The position numbers and the translations under genes were made by a program. Source: Mycolicibacterium anyangense (GTDB lineage: Bacteria > Actinomycetota > Actinomycetes > Mycobacteriales > Mycobacteriaceae). Taken from it: a stretch of 64,000 bases of DNA. Every line of letters begins with the position of its first letter. Within the stretch, counting starts at the first letter, position 1. Below, piece by piece: positions 10,401 to 22,400 of this stretch. The notes beneath the pieces are model-generated. The model saw nothing but the letters and a program-made list of their open reading frames with translations. It made no database searches and was not told where the DNA came from. The stretch is taken from NCBI RefSeq assembly GCF_010731855.1, contig NZ_AP022620.1, positions 1-64,000 on the forward strand. The letters are read 5' to 3'.

Positions 10401-13400
10401 GTCGCCGGCGTGGAATCCGGACCGCAACACCGGATGCCGGCGCATCACCGTCGAATAGGCAGTGCGCAGAGCGGCGACGTCGATCGGCTCGGCGACGTCG
10501 AACACGTTCTGCACGATGTAGACCGCCGCGGGAGAGTAGCGGGCCTGGAAGTACACCTCTTGCAGCGGCGACAGCGGCCAGATGGTGTCGACCGGCCCCG
10601 GTGCGGCAGCCAGCAGCGTGTCGATCTCGCTCTGGCGCAGCGTCACCAGCGCGAGGTCCGAGGGCGTCAGCGCCGGGCGGGCAGGGGCGGTGTCGGCCGT
10701 GCGGCCCAGGTCGACGAGAACCTCGGCGAGATACCCGCCCAGCTCCTCGGCGCTGGCGGCACCGGGTTCGGTGTCGGGATAGGTGAGGATCACGCGCAGT
10801 CGTGGACCGTCGGCGCCCTCCTCGCAGAAGGCGTTGACCTCCAACAGGTACGGGGTGCCCAGGTCAGAGTCGGGTGCACCGCGCAGTGCGTCGGCTTCGG
10901 GCGCCACCTGCCAGGCAGTGGTGCCGGTGCGGGCCTGGCGGCCCAGATAGTTGAACAACACCTGCGGGGCTGCGAACCGGCCCAGGGCCGCTGCAGTACG
11001 GGCATTGCAGTACCGCAGCTGGCCGTAGCCGTGGCCGCCGTCGGGTGCGGTGCGTACCGATTCCTTGACCTGTTTGAGCGCACTGATCGGTTCGTCGTGT
11101 TCGCTGTGCAGCCGGACCGGGGTGATGGTGGTGAACCAGCCGACGGTGCGGGACAGGTCGACCTCGGCGGGCCAGTGGTCGCGGCCGTGCCGTTCCAGAT
11201 CGACCAGCAACGGTGCGTGCGGTTCGCCACCGTGCGCTGCGCCAGCGGCGCACCGCCAGATACAGCGCGGTGAGCAGGGTTTCGGTGATATCGGCGTTGG
11301 CCAGTGCGGGTACGTCGGTCAGCAGCGCTGCCGTCTGCTGTGCCGTCAACCGGACCTCGTGGTCGCGGGTGGCACCCACCGTCAGTCCGACGGTCGGCGT
11401 GGTCGGGTCCAGATCTGCGCCGGGCGCCAGGACCTCGCTCCAATGGGGGAACTCCGCCAATCGGGCGGAGCCCTGGGCATTTTCGTTGACCAGGCGGGCG
11501 TGCGCACGAATCGAGGTAGCGACCGGAGCCAGTGGAGATTGCTCGTACGCGGACCGCAGATCATCGACGAGCACCGACCAGGAGACCCCGTCGACCGCCA
11601 GGTGGTGCAGCATCAGCAGCAGCCGCCCCGACTGCCCGCTGCCACGGTCGAACCACACCGCCTGAGCCACCACGCCCTCATCGGGATCGAGCCGGTCTGC
11701 CGCCGCATCCGATTCGGCGCCGATCACCTGCCGCAGAGCGTCGTCATCGAGACCGGCGGCGTCGACCCGGACAAGGTGAGGGTGCAGTGTTCGGTCACCT
11801 CGAGTGACCACAGCATCGGCGTCGGCCGGTGCAGCCGAAGTCGCAGCGCGTCATGGCGGGTGCCGAGCGCATCCAGAGCAATCTGCAACCGTTTTTCGGA
11901 GGCGCCGGCCGGGACGCACAGCAGCTCGCACTGATTGAGCCGGGATATCGAGCCGCCGAGTTCGGCCAACCGGTGCACGATCGGGGTGAGCATCACCTCG
12001 CCGAGATCGGGCCCGGAGTCCTCGGTACCGGTGGCCGGTGTGCCCGGCCCGGTCAGCGCCGCCAGACCCGCCGGGGTCCTGGCGGTGAACACCTGCTGCG
12101 GACTGATCCGTACCCCGGCCCGCCGGGCCCGGTTGACCAGTTGGATCGCCAGAATGCTGTCTCCGCCGATCGCGAAGAAGTCGTCGTCGAGAGCCACTGG
12201 GCTGCCGAGGATTTCGCCGCACAGCCGGGACAGCAGCGTGGCCGTCCCGATGGCGGGTTCCGGTTCGCCCGCGTCAGCAGTCTCGGTGGGGACCGGTGCC
12301 GGCAACGCCGCGCGGTCGAGCTTGCCGTTCACCGTCAGCGGCAACGCATCGAGCACGACGAATGCCGACGGCACCATGTACTCCGGAACGCGTTGTGCCA
12401 CAACGGCTCGTACTGCGGCGGTGTCTAGGTCACCCGCCCCGACCAGGTAACCGACCAGGCGACGGTGCCCGGTCTCGTCGCTCCACACCGTCGCCGCCGC
12501 ATTGTGCACATCAGGGTGGGCGGCCAGCGCCGACTCGACCTCGCCGAGTTCGATCCGGAAGCCGCGCACCTTGACCTGCTCATCGGTGCGGCCGAGATAC
12601 ACCAGCTCGCCCCCCTCGGTCCACATCGCGGTGTCCCCGCTGCGGTAGAGCCGATCGCCCGGCGCGTCGAAGGGGTTGGCCACGAACCGGCCCGCGGTGC
12701 GGCCGCGCTGGCCCAGGTACTCGCGGGCTATCTGGCCACCCGAGACGTAGATCTCACCCACCACACCGGTGGGGACCGGGCGAAGCTGATTGTCCAGCAG
12801 GTGAATTCGCAACCCCGGCAGTGCGGTGCCGATCACGCTCGCCGCCTTGTCCGCATCGGCTGCGGTCAGCGGCCGCAGCGAGACGTGCACACAGGTCTCG
12901 GTGATGCCGTACATGTTGACCAGCCGGGGAGCATCCTCGGTGTGGCGGGCGTACCACGGCGCCAACCGGCTGGTGTCCAGTGCCTCGCCGCCGAAGATCA
13001 CATACCGCAGCGACAGCTCGCGCCGCAGCCGCCGATCGGCCTCGATCAGCGGATAGAACGCCGACGGTGTTTGGTTGAGCACCGTCACGCCTTCGTCGGC
13101 CAGCAGCCGGACAAACGAATCCGGATCGCGGGCCACCTCCTGCTCGACGATCAGCAGCCGGCCGCCGTGGAGCAAGGCTCCCCACATCTCCCACACCGAG
13201 AAGTCGAAGGCCGCCGAGTGGAACATGGTCCACACATCGCTGCTGCCGACCTCGAACACCTCCGAGGCGGCGTGAAAGAGCGCCGCGACGTTGCGATGCG
13301 TGACGGCAACCCCCTTGGGCAGGCCGGTCGACCCGGAGGTGTAGATGACATAGGCGGCGTGGTCGGGGTGCGCAACGGCCGCCGGCAGCGGGCCATCGAT

Positions 13401-16400
13401 CCGTCGGGAGGCCACCTCCGGCACCACCAGCACCGCGGCGCTGGTCGGGATGCGTTCGGCGCGATCGGTCAGCACACACACCGCGGCGGCGTCGTCGAGG
13501 ATGTGGGCGAGCCGGGCGGTCGGGGAATCGATATCGACGGGCACGTAGGTGCCGCCGGCCTTGACCACGGCGAGGATCGCGACGACGAGATCCACCGAGC
13601 GCGGTAGGGCGACGATCACCGGAGATTCCACCCCCACCCCGAGGTCGGCCAGTGCCGCGGCCACCGCGGCGGCCCGCCGGTCGAGTTCGGCGTAGCTGAG
13701 CCGGATCTCACCGCAGACCACCGCGATGGCGTCCGGGTGGGAGGCGACGACGTCGGCGAACGCGGCACCGAGGGTGCGAGCAGGCCCGGGCCGCACTGCC
13801 CCTGCCGAGCACGCTTTCTCGTCATCGGTCCGCAGATCGAGGGCGCCGACCGGACCGTCGGGTCGCAGCGTGACTGCCTCCAGCACGGTGTGCACCCGGT
13901 CGGCGAACCGCAGTGCTTGCGTGTGCGACACGACGGCGGTGTCGTACTTGATCTCCACCGTCAGCTCCGCACCCAGATACGCGACGAGGGCGACCGGATA
14001 GTGCGGCGCGTCGGTCCCGGTGAAACCGCGATAGGTCAATGCCGTTGGGGCTGAGGCGGTGTATTCCGGTGTGGCGGGGAAGTTCTCGACGACCACCAGG
14101 GTGTCGAACAGTTCGCGTGCCCCGGCCATCCGAGCCAGCTCCGGAAGGCCGATGTGAGTGGCATCGAGTACCTCGGTCTGCTGGCGGTGCACAGCCTCGA
14201 TGACCTCGCCGAGCGGGGTCTGCTCGTCCCAGGACATCGTCACCGGGATGGTGTTGATCAGCAGTCCGACGATCGAATCGGTGTCGGCCAGAGCGCCGCC
14301 GCGACCCGACACGGTGGATCCGAAGACGGCATCGGTGCGTTGGGTCAACCTGCCCAGCACCACACCCCATGCCGCGTGCAGCACGGTACTGACCGTCACC
14401 GCGCGGGTGCGCGCGTAGTCGGCGAGCGCGGTGGTGTGCTCCGCGGAGAGCCGCCGCACGACGCTGCGGTGCTCACCGACCGCGGCGACGTCGTCGAACA
14501 GCAGGGTGGGTGTGCTGCCGGCCAGAACTGGCGCCCAGGTCGCGCGCGCAACTGCGGGGTCACCGGCGGCCAGAGCCTCGACATGGTCGCGCAAGGTCAC
14601 CCCGGTCGGGTCGGGCGCCGGACCTGCTCCGGTAGCGGCGTTGTAGTGCGCGACGATGTCACCGAAGATCAGCGGATAGGACCAGCCGTCGGCCACGATG
14701 TGGTGCAGTGTCTGGATCAGCCGGTGTTCGGTGGCCGACTGCGACACCAGCGTGTAGCGCACCAGCGGTGGCTCGGCCAGGTCGAACGTCCGGGAGAGCT
14801 CCTGTGCTGCAATGCTTTCCCACTGATCACCGGGAGCCGTCACGGCTTCGAACGGGACCGGGACATCCGCCCACACCACCTGGGCGATCCGCCCGTCATG
14901 CAATTCGTGGAAGCTGGCCCGCAGCCCCTGGTGGCGCCGCAGCACCGCCTGCGCGGCGGCGGCCAGGACGTCGGGTTCGACGGGGCCGCTGAGCTGGGCG
15001 ACCTGCTGCACCACATAGCTGGCGGTGTCGTCGACGATGTGATGGAAGTACATCCCCTGTTGCAGCGGCAGCAGTGGCAGCACGTCCTCCACCACCCCGG
15101 AGCGGGCCCACGCGTCGATGTCGTCCTGGGTCACCGGGATCAACGGGAAGTCCGAGGGCGTGTGACCGCTCAGGTCGGCGCAGCGGGTCAGGGCCGCCAG
15201 GGCCTGTGCCCACAGCCGTGCCAGCTCGGCCATGGTGGATTCGTCGGCCAGCCGGGCGGGCCACGACAGGGTGGCGTGCAGGAGGGTGCCGTCGGGCCCG
15301 TCCTCGGCCAGCGCGTTGATCTCCAGTGCCACAGCCGGGTTGGTGGGGTCGACACCTTCACGCAGTGCCCCGACCCCGGCGACCGGCCGCCAGAGCTGCT
15401 CGTCGCCGCCGGTGAACCGGCCGAGATAGTTGAACAGGATCTGTGGGGCCGGGCCGATGATGGGCGACGGATCCGCCAGATGCCGAAGCACTCCATATCC
15501 CAGCCCGCGGCTGGGCACCTGGCGCAGCTGCTCCTTGACCGCCTTGACCGCGCCCGCCAGCCGTGGCCCGGCATCGAGAACCTCGTCCCAGGACAGCTCC
15601 CCGGGGTCGATGCGGACCGGATGGATGGCGGTGAACCAGCCGACGGTGCGCGAGAGGTCGAGATGCCCGGCCACCAGATCGGCCTCCCGGCCGTGGCCCT
15701 CGAGATTGAGCACGGTGGCGCTGCCGGCGCTGACTCCCTGCCGGCGGCGCCAGTGCGCCAACGCCAGTACGAGCCCGGCGAGCAGCACATCGTTGGCGTT
15801 GCCGTGGAACGCGGCCGGAACACGGGACAGCAGCGCGGAACCGACCGCGGTGGGCAGCGACACGCTGGTGCTGATGACGGTCCCGGCGGTATCGAGTACC
15901 GGGTCGGGGGATCCGGTGCCCAGCACCGGATCCGGTGTCGACAGCAGCGCGTTCCAGTAGTCGGTCTCCGGCTCGAAGCTGTTCTCGCCCAGGGCTTGCG
16001 CCCAGGTGCGGAACGAAGTGGGTACCACGTCCAGCGTGAGCGGGCGCCCGGCAGCGACGTCGGCCCATGCCCGGGCCAAGTCCTCGGTCAGGATGCGCCA
16101 GGACACCCGTCGACCACCAGGTGGTGGATGACCAGCAGCAGCTGGCCGGTTTCGCCGGGATTGTGGTGCCATACCGCGCGGATCATGACCCCGGACTCGG
16201 GATCGAGGTCGTCGGCCGCTGATGCTGCCGCCTGCGCGACGGTGTCCGCACTCAGCAGGCCGGTCTCGACAGCCAGGACAGTGCTGACGGTGGGACCGTG
16301 CTCGGGCACGCGCAGCGTCCAGCCGCCGGCACGTCCCACCAGCGTGGCGCGCAACATGTCATGCGTGTGCAGGATCGCTCCCAGGATGGCCTCCAGCTGT

Positions 16401-19400
16401 GGCAGTGTCATCGCGGCCGGGGTGACCAGCACCATCGACTGGTAGAAGTTGCTCAATGGTGTTGCCGCATACTCTGTTTCGGCGAGCATCGGAGTAGCGC
16501 GGATATCGCCGATCCCGGAGTCGGTATGCGGCATCGGACGGCTGGATCCGGCTGCGGCGGCGATGGCGGCGACCGTGCGCCGCCGGAAGACGTCGCGGGG
16601 TGTGATCGCCAGACCGGCTTTACGGGCGCGGCCGCACACCGCGATCGAGGAGATGCTGTCGCCGCCGAGGGTGAAGAAGTCGTCGTCGACCCCGACCTCC
16701 TGCTCGAGGCCCAGCACGGTCGTCACGATCCGCAGCAGCGTCGATTCCGCCGCGGTGCGCGGTGCGCGCCCCGAACCGCCGGTGGCGGCCACCGGTTCGG
16801 GCAGTGCGTGGATGTCGAGCTTGCCGTTGATGGTCAGCGGGAGCTCACCGACGATGCCATAGCGGGTCGGCACCATGTAGGCGGGCAGCCGGGCCGCCAG
16901 ATGATCGCGCAGGGTGGCGATGAACGCCGTCACGTCGTGCGGGTCATCGGTGGGAATCGCATAGGCCACAAGCTGTTTGACCGGTGGCGTTGTGGTCGTG
17001 CTGCGCACCACCACCGCACCCGGGCCACGCCGGGAGCGTGGCGCAGCACCGACTCGATCTCGCCCGGCTCGACGCGATAGCCCCGGATCTTGACCTGGTC
17101 GTCGACCCGCCCCAGATAGTCGAGTTGGCCGTCGGGGCGTCGGCGCATCAGGTCACCGGTGCGATACATCCGGCCGCCGGCCACGAACGGGTCGGCGATC
17201 ATGGCCGCGGCGGTCAGGCCGGCCCGGCGGTGATAGCCGCGGGCCAGGCCGACGCCGGCGACGTAGAGTTCGCCGGGCACCCCGTCAGGAACCGGTCGCA
17301 GTGCGCTGTCGAGGAGGTAGCCGCGGGTGTTCCAGATCGGTTCTCCCACCGTGGGAGTCGCACTGTCGGAAGTCCCCGCACCCAGGGTGTTGATGGTGTA
17401 TTCGGTCGGACCGTACAGGTTGTAGCCCGCGGTGCCCGGGTGATTGCGCAGGGTCGACCACACTTGCTCACTGACGGCCTCACCGCCCAGCAGCACCAGG
17501 GCCGGGACGTGACCGTCGGTGGCGAGCAGGCCCGCCTCGATCAGATGGTGGGAATAGGTGGGGGTGACGTTGATGACGTCGATGTGGTGGCGGCGGCAAT
17601 AGGCGGCCAGCGCCGGTGCGTCGCGGCGCAGCTCCTCGTCGCAGATGTGGACGGTGTGCCCCTCGACAAGCCAGAACAGCTCCTCCCAGGACATGTCGAA
17701 GGAGAACGACACGGTGTGGGCGATCTGCAGCTGTTCACCGCCGGCGGCGGCTGGCCACCGTCGGGGCGAAGATCGCCTCGCGGTGGTTGAAGAACATGTT
17801 CGACAGTCCCGCATAGCCGGTCAACACGCCCTTGGGCCGCCCGGTGGTGCCCGAGGTGTACACCAGATAGGCCGGATGGTCGAGCCGTCCCGCGCCGGTG
17901 AACCCGGCCAGTTCCGACTCGGTGAGGCGGTGATCAGCGGTGGCGCCGATCGCTGGATCGTCGATCGTGATGACCTGTGCGCCGGCTTCGCGTGCGCAGT
18001 GGGCGACTTCGCTGTCGGTCGCTGCGGTCAGCAGCAGCACCGGCGTGGCGTCCTCGACGATGGTGCGTAGCCGTTCGGTGGGCAGGTCGAGCTCCAGAGG
18101 CAGGTAGGCGGCGCCGGACCGCAGCACCGCGAACAGTGCCACCACCATCTCGATGGATCGCGGAAGCGCCAGGGCGACAAACGCTTCGGGCCGGGCGCCA
18201 CGGTGGCGCAGGAATCGGGCGAGCTGATCGACGCGGCGGTCCAACTCGCCGAACGACAGGCGCCGGGATCCGAACACCAGGGCGGTCAGGTCGGGAGTCT
18301 GTTCGGCGCGGCGGGCCAACAGGTCGGCGATGGTGCGGTCGTCGAGGGGGTGGCTGGTTTGCGACCAGACGTGTTCGAGCGCAGTACGGTCGGCGGTACC
18401 CACCAGTTCGACGGCACCGACAGCGTGTCCGGGCCGTTCGGAGATCTGATCCAGCACGCTGAGCAACTGCTCCACCATGGCGCGGGCCCTGGCGTCGTCG
18501 ATCACCCGGTACTCCAGCTTGACGGTGAGCTGGTGGCCCGGGGTGAGTACCCAGGTCAACGGGAAGTGCGTGGTGTCGTGGTAGTGCACGCCGGTGATGC
18601 CGTGGCCGGCTTCCAGGTCGGTAAAGGTGTCGTCGTCGAGGAAGTTCTGCAATACCAGGAGTGAATCGAACAGTGCGGTGGCCGAATCGCCGGCCGCCCG
18701 CTGGATATGGCCCAGACCGAGATGGTCGTGGCGCATCATCGTCGTCCGCTGTTGGTCGATCGCTCGGATGCAGGATGAGGCTGATCGCTTGGGGGACAGA
18801 TCGATTCGGACCGGGACGGTGTTGAGGAAGAGCCCGATGGTGTCATCGATCCCGATCAGCTCGCCGGGACGCCCGGCCACCGTCGTCCCGAGGACGACGT
18901 CGGTGCTGCCGGCGTGATAGCCGGTGACCATGGCCAACGCGGCCGTCACGACCGAATTGAGGGTGACCCCCAGTGCGGTCGCGGTGTCGGTGAGCCGCCT
19001 GGTCAACTCGGCGGGCACGGTCGTCACGATCCGGCCGGGTTCGGTACCGGCACCGGCGTCGGGTGCTCCGGTGCCGCGCCGGTGGCGAGGGTGGGTTCCT
19101 CCACCCCGGCGAGCAACTCGCGCCAGGCCTGCGTCGCGTCGGTGTCGCCGAGAGCGGCACGCCACTGCAGGAATCGGACCACGACGTCCCCGTGTGGCTC
19201 GATCATTCCGCGCTGCCCGTCGGATGCGTACAGCGCGAAGAACTCTCGTAGCACCAATTCGCGTGACCAGCCGTCGAAAAGCAGGAAGTGATAGGTGAAC
19301 AGCATCCGGTCGCGTCCGTCGGGCAGCCGCATCAGCGTGATCCGCAGCAGTGGCGGGACGGCGACGTCGAAGGCGGTGGTGCGGTCGGAGTCGGCGATGC

Positions 19401-22400
19401 TGCCCGACTCGCCGGCGGGGTCGACGCTGGTGGACAGGTCGACCACCGCGATGTCGGGGTGGAGTCCGGCGGCGACCACCTGCACCGCAGTGGTGCGCTC
19501 GCCGTCCTCGATCGTGCCGAAACCCACCCGCAGCTGTGGGTGGCGAGCCAGCAGCGCGTGCAGTGCGTGTCGGCACCGGTTGGCGTCGAGGTGCCGGTCG
19601 AAGTCGAAGGTGTTCTGCACGATGTAGGTCGACCCGGCACCATCGAGGGTGCTTTGGTAGTACAAGCCCTGCTGCAGCGGGGACATCGCCCAGACGTCCT
19701 CGACATCCGGCCCCAGCCGCTCGATCGCGTCCGCCGACAGCGCGACCGTAACGAAGCGCTCAACCGGCGCCGGTGCCGGGTCGGCCGTCGGGGTTGCCGC
19801 ACTGGCGAGATGCATGGCGCTGCGGTGGCGAAAGACGTCCTCGGTGGTCAGCAGGTAGCCGCGGCGCGCCAGCCGGCTGGTGAGCCGGATCGCGCCGATG
19901 CTGTCACCGCCGAGGGCGAAGAAATCGGCGTCGGCACTCACGGCGGCGCGGCCCAGGACGTCGGCCATCACCTCGACGATCGCGTGCTGTACCGGGTCGG
20001 CCGGACCCACCGTACCCACGGACTCGGGGAGCTGCCCATGGGCCAGCGATCGCAACGCGGCCGCATCACGCTTCCCATTGGGCAGCAACGGGATCCGATC
20101 GATCCGCGTGATCGTGCCGGGAGCCAGGTGACGGGGGAGTCGACTGTCCAGCCAAGCCCGCAGCTCGGCGGTGTCGACCGCGTCACCAACAGCGAACGCG
20201 GCCAACGCGGATCCAGTCGCGATGACGGCGGCGCCAACAACGTCGTTGTGGCTCAACAGCACCGACTCGATCTCGCCGGGCTCGACCCGGTAGCCATTGA
20301 CCTTGATCTGCTCGTCGACGCGGCCGGCGAACATGACGGTGCCGTCAGGGCGCAGTGCGCCGAGGTCCCCGGTGCGGTACATCCGCCCGCCCCCCGGCGT
20401 GGCCACGAACCGGGTTGCGGTCTGGGCCGGGCGGTGCAGATACCCGCGTGCCAGTTGTTCTCCGCTGACGTAGATCTCGCCGATCGCGCCGGCCGGGACA
20501 TCGGACAACGTGTGGTCGAGGATCCGCACGGTGGTGCCGGGAACCACGTGACCCAGCGTGACAGCCTCGCCGTGCTGTTCGCCGGCCAGGACGTCGCCGG
20601 TGACCTCCGAGCTGCCGTAGGAGTTGACGATGGCGGCTGCCGGGCAGGCGGCGCGCAGGGCCGCGATATGTCCGGACTCCAGCGGCTCTCCACTGAGAAT
20701 CCAGCGACGCACCGAGGCCAGCTCGCCACGATGCTCGCCGGCCAGTGCATGGGCCAGCGACGGCACCGCCACCAGTTGGGCCACATCGTGGGCGGCGATC
20801 AGCTCGGCCATCAACCGGCCGTCGCGGGCGGCGGTGTCGTCGGCCAGGATCGTGCATGTCCCGGCGGCGAGGCCGGCCAGCAGCTCGGTGGTGCCGTCGA
20901 TGAACGACAGCGACGACTTGGCGAGCCGCACCTGGGCGGGCCAGTCGGCGAGCGCCCAGCGCACCCGATGGGCCAGCGCGCCATGGCTGCCCACCACCGC
21001 CTTGGGTTCACCGGTGGACCCTGAGGTGTAGAGCACCGACACCGCGTCGAGCGGTCCGACGGGCACCGGCCGCCACGGGCCGCCACCGTCGACGGTGTCG
21101 CTACCGATCACGGTGCAGCCCTCCGGTATGGCACCGGCCACCGCGGCGGCGCCGATCTGATCGACCAGCACCGCGCGCGGGCGGGCATGGCCGAGCATGA
21201 AGCTCACCCGCGCCTGCGGATAGGTCGGATCCACCGGCAGATAAGCGGCGCCCAACCCGATGACCGCCCACAGGGCGGCCACCAGATCGGCGTCCCGCAC
21301 CATCGACAGCGCCACCACATCACCGCGGCCGACACCGGCTTCGGTGAGCCGGTGGGCGAATGCCGCTGCGCGGTGGTCGATCTCGGTGTAGCTGACCCGC
21401 CGGTCGCCGCAGACGAGGGCCGTCCGGTCGGGATTTCGGCTGATCGCATCGGCCAGCAGCGCCGTGACCGTGCCGGCCGGCGCGGTCGCCGGACGACTCA
21501 GCGGGCTGCCCAGCGGCACGGCACCACACGGCACGCCGGGATCGGCGACGACCGTGGCCAGCAGGTCGCGCACCGCCGCGGCGACGGAATCGGCGAATGC
21601 GTCCGAGACGTGGGCGCGATCGTTGGTCACGGTGAGAGTCACGGTGTCGTGCACGGCGATCATCAGCGTCAGCGGATAGTGCGGGGCTTCGACCACGGTG
21701 ACCGCACCGAAGGACAGTTCGGCACCCGAGAGCGCGGCCGAGCCCAGGTTCTCGATCACCACGAGGGTGTCGAACAGCGCGGGCAGCCCGCTGATCTGGT
21801 GGGCCTCGGTCAGCGGCAGATGATGGTGATCGAGCACGGTGGATTCCCGCTCGGCCAGCCGCCCGGCCACCTGCGCCGCGGTATCCGAGGGCGACCAGCG
21901 CACCCGCACGGGGACGGTATTGACCAGCAGACCCACCATCTCCTCGATACCGGGCAGGTCGCCGTGACGCCCGGACACGACGGTGCCGAACACGACGTCC
22001 GGGCGGGCGGTGAGCCGGCCGAGGACGATGCCCCATGCGGAGTGCAGCAGGGTGCCGACCGTGACCGAGGCCCGTGCGGCCGCCGCCGACAGCTCGGTGC
22101 GGGGACCGAGCTCCAGCTGCCGGGTACCGAAGCCGTCGCCCCGCACGTCGGTCCCGTCGGCCGCGGCGATCGTCGTCGGCTCCTCGATCCCGGCCAGCAC
22201 CGATTGCCAGGCGCTGCGGTCGGCGGCATCGTCGCGGTCGGACAGCCAGCCGGTGAAGGCGCTGAATTGTGGTGCAGGGCCGCCGAAGTCGACGCCGTCG
22301 TAGGCGGTCAACAAGTCGCGCAGGACCAGCGGCACCGACCAGCCGTCGGCGACGATGTGATGGACCGTCTGGATCATGGTGTACCGGTCGGCGCCACGGC

